Assembly (NCBI GenBank): GCA_951799405.1
Contig: OX637334.1
Span: 13,826,001 to 13,890,000 of the forward strand
Source of the DNA: Agapetus fuscipes
Taxonomy: Eukaryota; Arthropoda; Insecta; Trichoptera; Glossosomatidae
Direction of reading: 5' to 3'
Length of the DNA: 64,000 nucleotides
The position numbers and the translations under genes were made by a program. Below the pieces are notes generated by a model, which searched no databases, was not told where the DNA came from, and saw nothing but the letters and a program-made list of their open reading frames with translations. How positions within the stretch are numbered: position 1 is the stretch's first letter; the number at the start of each line of letters is the position of its first letter. This document shows, piece by piece, positions 20,586-31,599 of the stretch.

Positions 20586-21695
20586 TTAACATTCCTTCTT
20601 CGCTTTCACAGCCTCTTTTACTTTAGCATTCCACCAGGCATCGCCTTTCAATCTTCCACCTTTCGTTTCTCCACATACTTTTCGAGCACATTCAATCATT
20701 CCTTCTTTCATAAACTTCCACATGCTTTCAATATCTTTTTCATTCACATTCTTTTCAAGTTCATTCACACTTAACTTTTTTTGTATTTCTGATTTATACT
20801 TCACTTTCACATTTTCATCACTCAGACTTTCTACTTTTATTCTTGGCTTTCTTACTTTCTTCTTACGTTTCTTCTTTCTTACTTCTCCAATCATTATTTT
20901 AGCGCATAAGAGATAGTGGTCACTGCCTATTTCAGGCCCACGATAGACACGGCTATCTCTTACGGCTCTTCTCAGTCTTTCATCCACACAGATGTAGTCA
21001 ATGATTGTGCGACTTCCCACAATCTGCCTTGTGTACAGATGCACATCCTTTGGTCAAAACCATGTGTTTGATGCAAAAAGGCTGTGCTCTGTACACAAAG
21101 CTATCAGGTGCCGCCCATTATCATTGACTACACCTCGTCCACTAGGACCAACAATTTTCACACACTCATCTCTTTGCGTACCTACCCATCCATTCATATC
21201 TCCCAAAATTATAATGTATTCATTCTTCTTGCTTTCGCGCACAACTGCATTCAACTCATTCCAGAATCTCATTTTCACGTCCATACACTCTGAATCTACA
21301 GGTGCATAACAGGCCACCAAGAAAATTTTCATCCTGTTTGTTTTGAGTTTAACAGTCAAAACCCTTGGAGAGATTCTCTGGTAGCCCGTTATGCATCCTT
21401 TCACATTCTCACTTATAACCACACCCACACCCTGTCGTTCATTCCCATCTTCCACACCTGACCAGATATACAGTTCACCATTCATTAATACTTTTTCACC
21501 ATTCCCTTTCATTTTTGTCTCTGTCACACCCATCACTTGTATTCTTTTTTCATTCATCACATTCACAATTTCTTTCTCCTTACACTCATTCATTCTTCTG
21601 ACATTCCAAGTTCCAAATACCCATTCATTCTCTCTGAGCAAGTTTCTGGCGGTTTCTCTGCAAAGTGGAACTGAGTTTATGTTGGCGACTCTTAG
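20586..21695 (-). pseudogene. RTE AP-like endonuclease region
   Basis: N-terminal endonuclease/exonuclease/phosphatase-type domain that nicks target DNA for target-primed reverse transcription. Visible motifs: GTWNVR at about residue 10, GVTETK (catalytic E) at 38-43, GVGVVIS at 71-77, CYAPVD at 111-116, GDMN at 147-150, ASNTWF at 190-195. A TGA at 21054 interrupts the frame, after which it continues PKDVHLYTRQ, SRTIIDYICVDER and the terminal GSDHYL block. The frame stops at 20586 beside a run of A residues, then shifts relative to the RT region. The frame is open upstream to about 21695 with no clear ATG, so the native start is uncertain. All expected catalytic positions are still readable; the copy is dead only through a few stops and one frameshift. 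Confidence 0.9.
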
Positions 21696-21715
21696 TTAGT
21701 GACTCTTTTAATTAA

Positions 21716-22137
21716 AATAGCTTTTAGTCCACATAGACAGCTATCAGAAGGAGGAGGGCTGCTGTAATTTTTGTTGTTGCTTGCCCGCCTTGTAGCTTTG
21801 TTTAGAAGATTTCCCGCCTAAGCAAACTGAACCTTCCCGCCCGCATATGTGACTCCGTGCATGGCCGCACGTGCCTACATACACTATACATCCCTGACCT
21901 GCCAACATCGCTGGATGCAATACTCATACTAACTTACAAGTGTGTGGTGCTTCAACGATAGCTCAGTGACTTTATTCTGAATCAAAAAGATACACTCATC
22001 AGAATCACGGATGGAGATATTTTTTTCAGTCTAAAGCAAAAAACTCATGGCATTGCTTGATATAAATAATGACCATCAAATTGATATTATGCTTGTGTGA
22101 CCGAAAAAAAACGACCGAAGTGTGCAATATATTTTTA
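21716..22137. other. no gene recognised
   Basis: Sequence upstream of the LINE 5' end; nothing identified. Confidence 0.45.
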
Positions 22138-22300
22138 ATGTAAGTTGCAAAGAAATTTAAACAACAAATATTCATATTTAATGCACGATCACAAACAGAT
22201 ATGGGTTAATCCACAAAATCACTCGCTGTATGTGTTATTACAACATCCCCAATCTCAAATAAGCATAAGCCTCCGAAACAGCTGAACAGCCTGTAAATCA
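22138..22300 (-). repeat. RTU copy, partial
   Basis: Antisense, from TGTAAGTTGCAAAGAAAT through TCACTCGCTGTATGTGTTAT to CCCCAATCTCAAAT. The head end is lost. Confidence 0.7.
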
Positions 22301-23029
22301 ATTGTGGAATACATTTTCCAGTAGGAAAACAAATAAAAAAATCAAACAAATGAAAAAAAAATGGAAGGATAAGTTGGACTTTCTTTCGACACTGCTGTAC
22401 GAAACAGAGGTCTTGCGCTTCTGGAGCCTTTCCTTTATAATGATAAGCAGGAGAAAATATTTCTCAATTTTCATTCAAAATTATTGGCACGACCACGCAG
22501 GGTGCGCCTGGTATCCATGACCAACCGCTGCTGCCGGTGTCTGCTCAACACCTTCACTTTCCAGACCAATACTCCTACCGTTCAACATTTTAACTTTAAA
22601 ATAACACATTTTAATTTCATTTTGGTCAAAAAATGTTTCAAATAGAAAGAACCATACATATAAATTTTAAATCCCTTTTGTACCATACTAATATTGCCTA
22701 CCTTGTGTTTTTATGGGATGCACGCCCCTGCATGAAGGTTTTCCTCTTGTCCTTCCTCTTCTATTAATCCGCGTAGAACATACTACGTAATTACGGAGAG
22801 TGTAATTCTACATTAGGCTTTGTGACGTCACACGATAACTACGCCGACATGTACCGACTACAGCATGTAGAACTCATATTTTAGAGATGCCCACTACACA
22901 AATTCTTCTTCTTTATCTTTTAGTAGCACTGCTATCAAAGATTGTCTACTGTAAGGCTCAAAAAATGACTAGAACATAGTGTAAATATGTATGCGATTCT
23001 GAATTACATGCAATGTACTTTAACTAATA
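22301..23029. other. no gene recognised
   Basis: The ORF at 22302-22520 starts within low-complexity AT-rich DNA and shows no motif. Confidence 0.45.
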
Positions 23030-23180
23030 TGTTTGTTTGAAGCTGACCCCCATGCTGAATAATCTTGGTACACTTTCGTCAATGCCACCCCGGGTTCAGG
23101 AAAAGGTGGAAAATTTGCAAGGTTCATACGTGTGAGATTCTGTTTGGTTTCTAAGTACGCATACGGCATGCGTGCAAGCA
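23030..23180 (+). repeat. RTU copy, 3' part missing
   Basis: GAAGCTGACCCCCATGCTG, CAATGCCACCCCGGGTTCAG and GCATACGGCATGCGTGCAAG. The minus-strand ORF 23020-23211 is a shadow of it. Confidence 0.7.
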
Positions 23181-23399
23181 TGTGGTGTGCGGCGGTTGTC
23201 AAGATGGCCATGCTCCATCCCGACAGGTCAAGGAACGTTGTTGAATTTATTTAATACTCCGCTTGCGATCAAACCTTGCAACAAAGTAAAAACACCTTCC
23301 AATAACGAGTTTAAAGTGTAAAAAAACTAAAAAACAAAAATACGACTAAAACTGGTGAATTTTTAGCAGACATAGGCCTCCATTTTTTCCGACTATGCC

Positions 23400-23632
23400 C
23401 TTTAACTTTACTCTGTACTATTTTAGTCCCTCAATTTACCCTGTATAGTCCCTTAATTTTTTTCAATGCAGTTCCTCCAATTTTCAATATAATGCAATTA
23501 AAATTTTCCTCTAAATTTCCCTATAAAGTCCCTCAATTTTTCCCTGGAGATCTCTCATTTTTTCCCTAAAGATCCCTCAATTTTTCCCTAGAGATCCTCA
23601 AACTTTTGCCCGTATAAAAACACTCAAATTTT
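23400..23632. repeat. degenerate tandem repeat, about 20-25-bp unit
   Basis: The unit TCCCTCAATTTTTCCCTA.AGA recurs with drift (TCCCTCAATTT, TCCCTTAATTTT, TCCCTCAATTTTTCCCTGG and so on). An old minisatellite. Confidence 0.75.
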
Positions 23633-24074
23633 CACAACTTTATTCTTTCTTATAGAAGTCCGAAAATGTCGAATAGAGGCCAAAACAAATACGAACATTT
23701 TTTTTTGCTTTTTTCCGTTTATCTGAATTTATTCCCACATACAGGCGGCACGTGCAGCGTATGTCCACCACAGTTGTGCGTTCTTGTGACCCGCATTGTT
23801 CTGGCAGGACGTCGTGAAAAACTAAACAGGAGCCCTAAGCTGCATTAATAATACCTGCACCTCCGCAACCGCAGCGTTTACCAAAAACTGTGTTTTCTAG
23901 AACACTCACTGGAGGCGCTGTTTTAGTTTCTTTATTTTTTTGACAGCCGCTGTGGTTGAGTTTAAACATGAAGTTGTATACTTGGAGCATTGTGCCCAGT
24001 AGGACGCTTTACTTTACAGTGTAGTCAAAAAACTCGACGCGTGAGGGACAAAAGGAAAACTTTTTTTTTTAAAT
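23633..24074. other. no gene recognised
   Basis: Nothing identified; the 60-codon ORF at 23666 lacks motifs. Confidence 0.45.
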
Positions 24075-24250
24075 GAACATGCGTAAAAACGTGGTCCACT
24101 TTTGCCAATGCCACCCCGGTTTCAGGGAAAATCGGCAGGTGTCGCAAAGTTTATGTTCATGTGAAGTTTAGTTTATTTTTTAAGTACGCACCTGTTTGTG
24201 GGTATGAATTAAATATGAGCCATAAATGTCAGTATATCTATGCAAATACG
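24075..24250 (+). repeat. RTU copy with central deletion
   Basis: GTCCACTTTTGCCAATGCCA and CACCTGTTTGTGGG are joined after loss of the palindrome region. Confidence 0.75.
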
Positions 24251-24317
24251 AGTAGATTTTAAAATTTAAGATTAAATGAATCAGCCTATAAGTCCAGAAC
24301 CCAACCGACGAACAAGA

Positions 24318-24571
24318 CTAATCAAATCTAATTTGCAAAGATATGTAACATTAAGGATTCACATTTTATGCATTTTCACAAGCAGACACGTACAAGTTCG
24401 CCCTAAAACATGCCGCATGTGGACCTACAATATAAAAACTTAAATCTCAAATGAACGTACACCCTGCAACTCTTGCCGTCCTTCCCTGAAATAGGGGTAA
24501 CATTGGCAAAGTGAACCATCTTCTACAGCATGGGTGGTCGGCCGCATACAAACCTATAAGTCAAGGATCAT
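24318..24571 (-). repeat. RTU copy, near complete
   Basis: Antisense, AATCTAATTTGCAAAGATAT to CCTATAAGTCAAGGATC. It faces away from the sense copy at 24075-24250 (tail to tail, about 70 bp apart). Confidence 0.9.
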
Positions 24572-24984
24572 CAATCAGACAAAGTATAACAAAAAACAAC
24601 ATTAATTGAACACATATTTATTGAATGTGATTTTGTCACCAATAACTCCTGTGATTCATCACATTATGTACTCATGAGCCACAGTTTGTTGAATGAATGC
24701 ATTACAGAGTGCAACTCTGCACTTCGCGAGTTACAATGCAATCTGGTAGTACCGCACACTACCCGGCAAATATGCGCATCCACTATCACATCTCACTCTT
24801 CCCACTTATACCCGCTAAAGGGATCCTGCATGAGTGACATTCATGCATGAAGCAACGGTCGAATTTCAGAAATCTCCCTCAAAATTTTTTTTTGAAAACT
24901 TTTGTGTATTTATGAAACATTACTTTCAAACTCTCTAGCATCTATTTACAATGCATAGATTCATATGCAAATATCAACAGCTTG
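24572..24984. other. no gene recognised
   Basis: Nothing identified. Confidence 0.45.
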
Positions 24985-25292
24985 GATTTTTAGTTCACTT
25001 TTGCCAAAGCCACCCCGTTTCAAGGAAAGGCGGCAGGAGTTGCAATATTTTTAGTCATGTGAGGTTTGGTTTATTTTTGTAAGTAAACATCCCTTGATTT
25101 ATTATAAGTTGGTATGAGGCTGATCACTCGTGCTTTAAAAAAATGGTTCACTTTGCCAATGTCACCCCTGTTTCAAAGGAGGTCGACAAAAGTTGCAGGG
25201 TTTATGTTCATTTTACGTTTGGATTTTAATTTGTATTCTTTGTAGCATGGGTGGGCTAAAGCCTCATACCAACCTATTTGTCAAGGAGCAAG
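24985..25292. repeat. composite of three RTU pieces
   Basis: Sense fragment 24985-25090 lacks its head and tail. A second sense copy (CCCTTGATTTATTATAAGTT) starts at 25091 and stops at 25234 in the TTGTA before the palindrome. It is followed at once by an antisense head fragment (AGCATGGGTGGGCTAAAGCC to TTGTCAAGGAGC) to 25292. The junctions suggest nested insertion or rearrangement. Confidence 0.75.
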
Positions 25293-26619
25293 GAATTAGT
25301 CGGACTTATTGGCAAATAAGTCATGAACTCACCATCATCCTAATGCATCAGTATTCAAACAGGGTGAATGGCATTTTACAGAGGTGTGCATGCAAGAGTG
25401 GCACCCAAGAGTGATGGCTTTAATGTTGCTATACCCAGCCCCAGACTTATAATGCCTCTCCAGACGGGAACTATCTAAAAACAATCCGTCTTACGGAGAG
25501 CCCGCCTTGTCTCAGGAAAACTGCGCTTAGGTAATACGGACGTTTCGGTATTTTAAATATTTTTACATAATAACTTACCCTTCAGCGTTTTGGGTGGTCT
25601 GTATGTCCCGAGTGGTCTCTCTCCTGTGATGTTGACTGCCAACTCTGTTTCCATCTATTGTATGGTCTCCCTGGAGGACGTCTGCCAGACGATGATGATG
25701 ATGATGGATGATTTCTTTCCTGTGGCGCCATTTAATGGTCCAGGACCATCTCAAGGGCGCCATGGCTTCTGGAGAAAAGCAGTGTCTTCAGTCCCTTTCT
25801 GAAGGGGGTGGTAGGCTGGCTCGCGCGAACACCGACGAACGAATGGCTAAACAAACTAATTAAGAAATGACTATATGATTGGAAGACGTTACACCTGGCG
25901 ACTAAACCATTTCTTTTACTATTGTAATGATATTAACGGCTTAAGTATTTTAGTTACGTGTCTATGTATCGAGTTTAATTTTTTTGTTAAAAGTTTAAAC
26001 ATGCTTTCCCTAAATGGCAATGCGTTGGATTCTGGAACTGTCCATCCTTCAACATTTGATGATCTTCTATTTCTCCGGTAGTATGTTCTGAGTTAAAAGA
26101 AAATACCAAATCAGGAATCATTTATAATATTAGATGAATGTGGCAGATACCTATCATTGATACACTGAAATAATATGTAAGATATTGCTCACATGTTTTT
26201 TTATTCAATGTAATGTACTATCCAGTGTTCTGTTGGTGTCTCAAAAATAAATAAAATCATGTCTGACACCCTTGGTGGAAATTGAACCCTACACATCTGG
26301 TATTGAACACAAAGGTTCTACTTCATACAGGGAAGAATTGAGAGAAGACGAGCTCCAGGTTGAAGAAGAACATCTTGGTTGAAGAGAAGAACCTGAGACA
26401 ATGGTTTGGCAGAAACACAAGATCCCTCTTTTTTCCGCATTATCGAAGATGCAAATCCCTATGATGATCGCCAATCCTCATTGAAGAGGCACAGGAGGAA
26501 AAAATTCTTGTTTATAAGTTTATGAGAAGAAAAACATGTTTTAACTTTACTAATGTATTTTCAAGGAATGATATAAGTTCGTAAGATATTGTATATGGAA
26601 TTTTACACCGGGTTTTACG
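25293..26619. other. no gene recognised
   Basis: ORFs at 25575-25802 overlap on both strands around a GAT repeat (25691-25706), and others (25875-26081, 26289-26474) show no family motif. Confidence 0.4.
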
Positions 26620-26710
26620 AACTGTCGTGTGGAGAAGAACGGATTTTTCCACGTTTTATCGGAGCCGTATTCTTCTCACATTTTAGTTTGGGCCTTTTTT
26701 GGAGTGGAAA
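26620..26710 (-). repeat. possible Penelope-like end fragment
   Basis: GAAGAACGGATTTTTCCACG and TTTATCGGAGCCGTATT follow the same order as the fragment at 36945-37025 (GAAAAGAACAGAATTCTC, AACGTTTCGACGG). Confidence 0.35.
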
Positions 26711-27089
26711 ATACTCTTCTCCTGATGACGTCGGATACGATTCAATGATATACTGAGGATCAACGATACATTGAGGAGCCCATTCTTTTCTACACCACGG
26801 TTATAAAATATTAATTTTGCGTAGAATCGTCCCATGTCTTGTATGAAGATGCATTACTACAAATGTTTGAACGTCGCGTCGGCTACCTACAGAGCTAGGA
26901 GATGCTGCACAGCTGATATGGATATTCCTGGAGGTTATTTATAATCAGCTCAACAGATGCACACACACATACATTACACGCGGCTGCCTCACTCACCCGA
27001 TGTCCTGTACACAAAACTGGGGATGTACGTCACGTGACCAAACGTCCCGTTTTCTAGCGGTTTCTCCCATTTTCTCAGCATCCTAAAAA

Positions 27090-27184
27090 GAGGATGAACT
27101 GATTTCTAATACCAACAACTGTCACTAAATCACTGCATATGCAGGGGCACAGTAATTGTTGTTATTAGAAATCAGTTCATCCTC
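27090..27184. repeat. 22-bp perfect inverted repeat
   Basis: GAGGATGAACTGATTTCTAA at 27090 is mirrored at 27163-27184, spacer about 51 bp. It lies directly upstream of the Penelope-like fragment. Confidence 0.8.
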
Positions 27185-27186
27185 AG

Positions 27187-27400
27187 TCGTCGTGCAGAGG
27201 TGGTGTCTCCAGAAGACGTTAGCTACGGAGCTAACGAAACGTCGAGAATAATGCAAGTTCTCTTATAACGGTTCGTCTAATATCCAAGAAATTTTTTGAA
27301 CTGTGTAGCTATTATTATTTCCAACGCAACGGTCAAATAACCGTAATTCCAATTTATGCCTAACAATCCTGAAAAGAGTGTCGCTTTCGTAAAAATGACA
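27187..27400 (+). mobile_element. Penelope-like end fragment with hammerhead-like stem
   Basis: CAGAAGA (27209-27215), stem CGTTAGCT (27217-27224), loop ACGG, stem AGCTAACG (27229-27236), then AAACGTCG. The downstream 150 bp (AAGTTCTCTTATAACGGTTC, AACGGTCAAATAACCGTAAT) is shared with 50135-50290. Confidence 0.45.
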
Positions 27401-27879
27401 CTAAACACTAAGAAGGTTTTTTACAGCCAACTGCAGCCAACTAACCCAGTGGGGGGGAAAGAATTTTCACTATTTTTTACAAATGATTAGATAAATGCCA
27501 AACGTCTTTTAAGTATGGAAAAATGTTTTATGTTTTGGTTAATCAGCCGAAATGCGAAATTAAATCGGACACCCTCAAAATCAACCTCAAAACTTTCATC
27601 TCAGAAAGCGGGCGCTTTGTCAAATTACGTGAATAATTTAGAGAACATGATGCTGTCGATCACTGTTGTATCAGGCAAAGTGGAGGCATTAATCGTTCTC
27701 AAGCTCGGGTAGTGACTATGTAATATTATTGTACTAATTTGTGATAATTAAAGTGTGAAAAAATGGTGTAAATTGGCTTAAATTCTGCACGCTGTACACA
27801 GGAGAGTAGAAATGGTAAAATACGGGAGACCTCTTTTGCATTCCACTTTTGTGTTTTCTTCATGAAACTTTTTTTTTTA
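27401..27879. other. no gene recognised
   Basis: ORF 27515-27712 has no recognisable motif. Confidence 0.4.
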
Positions 27880-28035
27880 ATTTTAAGTTGCAAGCTATAT
27901 TCCTTTTTAGTGCACGCTCACAAGCATCACATTTGAATTCGCATGAGTAGGTACCTACTCACATGTTGCATGAGTAATCACAAAAAAAAAAAACTTCAAA
28001 TCAACATAAACCCTGCAACTCATGCCGAACTTCTT
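27880..28035 (-). repeat. RTU copy, head missing
   Basis: Antisense TTTAAGTTGCAAGCTATATT to CCCTGCAACTCATGCCGAAC. A palindromic AGTAGGTACCTACT is inserted or has arisen near 27947-27960. Confidence 0.7.
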
Positions 28036-28384
28036 TGTTTTTTTGATCTGGTTTTAACCTTTGATTATCTTCATTGTTATTACTTAAAATGAAAAACTAA
28101 ATAAATAGTGATTTATTTACTCTGCCCATACATAAATTCAGCTCAACAAGCAAACCTTCATACATTTGGGGCTCTCCATACAAATGTGACCGCAGAGCAA
28201 AACAAATGGAAATTGAAAATGTGGAGGTTAAATTTTATTTGTTACAGTGGTGGTCGATCCCATGCCGAGCTATTGCTGGAATTTATTTGAATCATATTTT
28301 TATTTATTTGAAAGATATTTTAATTATATTTATTCCAAACCTTAGCCTCCTTATTTATAAAAAAAGTGTGAATAGTTATTAGGC
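28036..28384. other. no gene recognised
   Basis: Nothing firm; TTTGGGGCTCTCCATACAAA at 28163 is inverted relative to a similar block near 14227. Confidence 0.35.
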
Positions 28385-28490
28385 GAAAACGTTTGAGCAA
28401 CAAAAAATATAAAAATGAATTGAAACTTTACTTTCCCTATTGAATTTATAAATAAAAAAATACAATGGACTTTCACTGTGTTAACAGAAA
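28385..28490 (+). repeat. Penelope-like end fragment
   Basis: GGCGAAAACGTTTGAGCA, GAATTGAAACTTTACT and ATGGACTTTCACTGTGTTAA follow the order seen at 9950-10010 and 9835. Confidence 0.55.
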
Positions 28491-28839
28491 TACCCTTTAA
28501 AATAAAAAAGTACGAATTTTTAAAACAATTTAATTAATCAATATTCCCATATTAAAAGGTGTGTGTAACTTGGGTTTAATATTCAATCAATCTAATGAAT
28601 AAGGCCATAAAAGTACACCCTTTACATTAAAATTCCGATGTGGCGTGTTACGGAAAATGTATGAAAAACTTAAACGTTCACTAGAGACATCCTTTGAGTT
28701 TCTTTATAATATTTTTGATAAAACGCTTTAATGTTTCGAACTTGAGGTCTTGTTGATTGAAGCTTTGAGGTTTAAGCAATGAACTGCAATTCCAGATGAA
28801 TGTTATAAAAAAAATGTTACTGATAACATTTGAATGATA
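28491..28839. other. no gene recognised
   Basis: Nothing identified. Confidence 0.45.
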
Positions 28840-28905
28840 TATCTGGTGAGCGTTCTTTTAGTGTGAATCAAACATCAAGAGTCCTTTGCAAGTTGATTGT
28901 CGCCA
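28840..28905 (-). mobile_element. SINE B 3' fragment
   Basis: GGTGAGCGTTCTTTTAGTGT and CAAGAGTCCTTTGCAAGTTG match the 3' part of SINE B read antisense. Confidence 0.55.
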
Positions 28906-29639
28906 TTATGATGACTATTTTTTACTGAAAAGGCACAAGAAGACAAAAAATAAGGTTTTCTTATTATCAGTGACGACAACGTTCTTCATTCTTCAATATT
29001 CCCCTTTGCCTTTACACCACTGATATAAGCCAAGGAAAATATTGTTGCACCAACCTCCAATCAATATTTAATTGACACATCAAATTAGATTGCTTAATTC
29101 TGGTAAGGACCCCCGTTAAATATTTCTCGGAGGTGGGTAATAATATGATAAAATTTGACCAGGAAAGATGATGTACATTGATTTGTTGGGAGAAATCCCA
29201 CTTAATTTTGATTTTTGTCTGATTGGAGTTTGGTGCAACAGGCCCTATATATTCTGCATAGGCAACCCAATATATGTAGTTGCTGATTGCCAGTTGTGTG
29301 AGTGCAGCCGTGCTTATGGCAGGTAGGTTGGTAGTTGTGCCCGGATATGACATCACTGCAGCGGAAGCTCACACGTAATGGACTATTGCAACATTGACTG
29401 ATTGGGAAACATTGCAAAGCGAAGTTGCCATTGGACTCGTGAAGGCTTCATATGAGGGAAGTTGTGATTCTTTTTGCTGTAAGGAAAGTTGCCTAACCAA
29501 ACCACTTTTGACCACACATGCAACAAACATACCTTTGGCTTTTAATATAAAAATGATTTTTAAAAGTCCTATTTATCTGTAAATTGACGCATCTTAAAAA
29601 ACTTAATGCATTAAATCTAATTTTCTTTTCACTATTTTG
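28906..29639. other. no gene recognised
   Basis: The minus-strand ORFs at 29012-29356 (114 codons) and 29202-29417 overlap in different frames and have no motif I recognise. Confidence 0.4.
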
Positions 29640-29722
29640 ACACTCTTGTTGCGGTTCGAACCCCAACCGTCTGGCTTTGAGCTCAAGCGTTTTATCAACT
29701 GTGCTATCCATCAAGAAGTTTT
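29640..29722 (-). repeat. tRNA-like sequence, SINE head or pseudogene
   Basis: On the minus strand: GGATAGCACAGTTGATAAAA (A-box-like), CGCTTGAGCTCAAAGCC, and GGGGTTCGAACCGCAAC (B box). The arms pair incompletely, so this is not called as a functional tRNA. Confidence 0.5.
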
Positions 29723-29910
29723 TAGCATCTGACAATACTGAACACACCCACATCCCACAGGCAGTGATTTTATTCTCACGGTACTAGGTTAGTGTCATCC
29801 GTTCCATGCCGTAGAGTCAAATTTTACAAAAAAATGCTACGGATATCAAAAACAACTACCATATTTCAAGAGCAGCTTTTTTTTCCTCATGATTCTTATG
29901 TTATTTGATG

Positions 29911-30160
29911 TTCCTTGACTAATAGGTTGGTATGAGACTGACCACCCATTTTGTACAAAATGGTTAATTTTTTTAATGTCACCTCTGTTTCGGCAGGTCA
30001 GCAAGAATTGCAGGGTTTCTGTTCATTTGAGATTGGTTTTATGTTGCAAGTCCACATGCGGCATATGTAAGTACGAACTTATACGTGTCTGCTTATGGGA
30101 ATGTATGTATATAATATGAATATTAAAAGAAAAATATCTTTGCGACTAAGATTAAAGATG
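29911..30160 (+). repeat. RTU copy, older type
   Basis: GTTCCTTGACTAATAGGTTG through CACATGCGGCATATGTAAG to CTTTGCGACTAAGATTA. Confidence 0.9.
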
Positions 30161-30204
30161 GTTCTCAGGAGCTTTTACTGGTGCTTATGACTTCCTCATT
30201 GATG

Positions 30205-30345
30205 ATAAAAAACATATTTTCTGAGCGCACTTTGTGGGGTCAATCATACCTCAAGAGCCTTCTACGAGATTTTTACGCACTTTCAACTGGTTCCTTTCAC
30301 AAATAGGATTACGTGATGGAGACTACAATACTACAAAAAATATCC
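30205..30345 (-). mobile_element. SINE B fragment
   Basis: TCTGAGCGCACTTTGTGGG and CTCAAGAGCCTTCTACGAG match the antisense 3' part. The remainder is diverged. It lies between two opposing RTU copies. Confidence 0.5.
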
Positions 30346-30360
30346 TTGTACTCATTACAC

Positions 30361-30624
30361 CTATCTATAATCTAAGTTGCAAAGATGCGTTTGCTAACAT
30401 TTAAGATTCATATTAATGATTACCCTCAAACACTTCCGAGGGAGATCGCGTTAACACATGTTGCATGCATGTTTACAAAAGAATACCCTTATCTTAAATA
30501 AAGATAAGCCCTACAGCTCTTGCCGTCTTTTTCTGAAACAGTGGAGTGGCATTGGCAATACTACGTTAACATTTTACAGTACCTATGCTTTGTCAGCATT
30601 GTGCCAACCTCTGAGTCAAGGAAC
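30361..30624 (-). repeat. RTU copy, complete, diverged
   Basis: Antisense CTATAATCTAAGTTGCAAAG to CAACCTCTGAGTCAAGGAAC. Confidence 0.85.
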
Positions 30625-31107
30625 GTCTATTAATAATGTCCCGATTAAAAAAACGGATGTAATAACCAGCTTGAAATTTAAATGTAAGGTTGTTTTTCTT
30701 TTCCGGAGACAAATAGAGTTGTTTGTGTGAGAGCTGAAATATTTAATGGCGGGCATTTCCAGAAAATGTAAATTTTAAGCCACGCGGAGGAGACATTTCA
30801 TTTCACCTAAGTGAGCGCTCATTGTCGTCCACCGTGTCTGCCCACCACCGATCTACTGAACGGGGATTAGGAAGAAACAAATAACAGTGTCCTATTTTGT
30901 TTACGTACATTTTTTAAATCACCATCTAAGTATAATCTACCTTATTATCTAAGTGACAAAGGTTTGTCAATTTTTTTTATATTGTTATATTTAATTCATA
31001 CTGCATGCAAATAGATAGCAAAGTTCTCCTCTATAAAACCAGTGTGAGTCGTGAGAGCAATCATGACATAATAATATAATAGAGTCGACATAAAAGCAGA
31101 TACTTCA
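30625..31107. other. no gene recognised
   Basis: Nothing identified. Confidence 0.45.
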
Positions 31108-31395
31108 CGAACCAAGGGCTTACTCAGAACATTTGAGATGCCAATGCTCGTCTCCATTGTTGGAAAAATACTAGGAGACCGATTTTCAGAAATCAGACGC
31201 GTGTGAGACCTTGACGACATCGTCAAATGGAGCAGGAAGAGGACACGATTCTGAAGGGACAATGAAGACCACATGAGTGAAAATCGAATTGCTGCACACG
31301 AAATACCAGACGGCCAGCGTCCACCAGGCCGACCATCCAAAAGATCGAAGAACAGCTGGTCTTCTGCATCACAAGAGGGAGTTCCGGAATAAACA
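31108..31395 (+). pseudogene. LINE C-terminal remnant (RTE-like)
   Basis: One plus-strand frame, interrupted by stops, reads RTKGLLRTFEMPML, then GDRFSEIRRV, a stop, DLDDIVKWSRKRTRF, a stop, RDNEDHMSENRIAAHEIP and DGQRPPGRPSKR, ending at a TAA near 31393. The order LRT.EM..L..I.G...DR..., W.R..R., H...M...R.A..., G.RP.GRP..R is typical of the region downstream of the RT domain in RTE-like LINE proteins. It is a different lineage from the 18336 element. The long minus-strand ORF 30996-31457 over it is a shadow. RT domain absent; the copy is dead. Confidence 0.65.
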
Positions 31396-31599
31396 GATCT
31401 AAGACCTTTTAATAATAATGAACATTTATTACACAAACTGTGTGCCATGTTTTCCAATGTTGTATGCCCTCACATTATGTACATCATAATGTTTACTCTC
31501 CCTTCCAGGCTTAAAAAGGCACATTTGACGTAAATATTTAACCACCCATTTCACAAAAAGGCTCGCGTTTATCCTTTTTCAAAGCGCGTTTATTAATTA
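31396..31599. other. short unannotated gap
   Basis: Nothing identified. Confidence 0.4.

Larger units (their letters stand above)
18336..21715 (-). mobile_element. RTE-clade non-LTR retrotransposon, near full length, broken
   Basis: About 3.4 kb on the minus strand, a usual length for RTE elements. Order 5' to 3': AP-like endonuclease (21695-20586), reverse transcriptase and C-terminal region (20526-18694), short unique 3' UTR (18693-18597), RTU (18596-18336) ending in four TTAGA-type repeats. Single ORF architecture, no LTRs. Breaks: in-frame stops near 21054, 20586 and 18955 and a frame change near 20540. The 5' end and target duplication are not certain. Confidence 0.9.

Noticed and set aside
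20057..20589. Plus-strand ORFs of 110-150 codons opposite the LINE
   Set aside because: Antisense shadows of the RT and endonuclease coding region; rich in S/F/T as expected from the complementary strand.
28906..29417. Minus-strand ORFs of 114 and 71 codons
   Set aside because: Different frames, no motif, no supporting homology I can name.
30996..31457. 153-codon minus-strand ORF
   Set aside because: The plus strand carries a recognisable LINE C-terminal frame over the same interval, so the minus ORF is a shadow.
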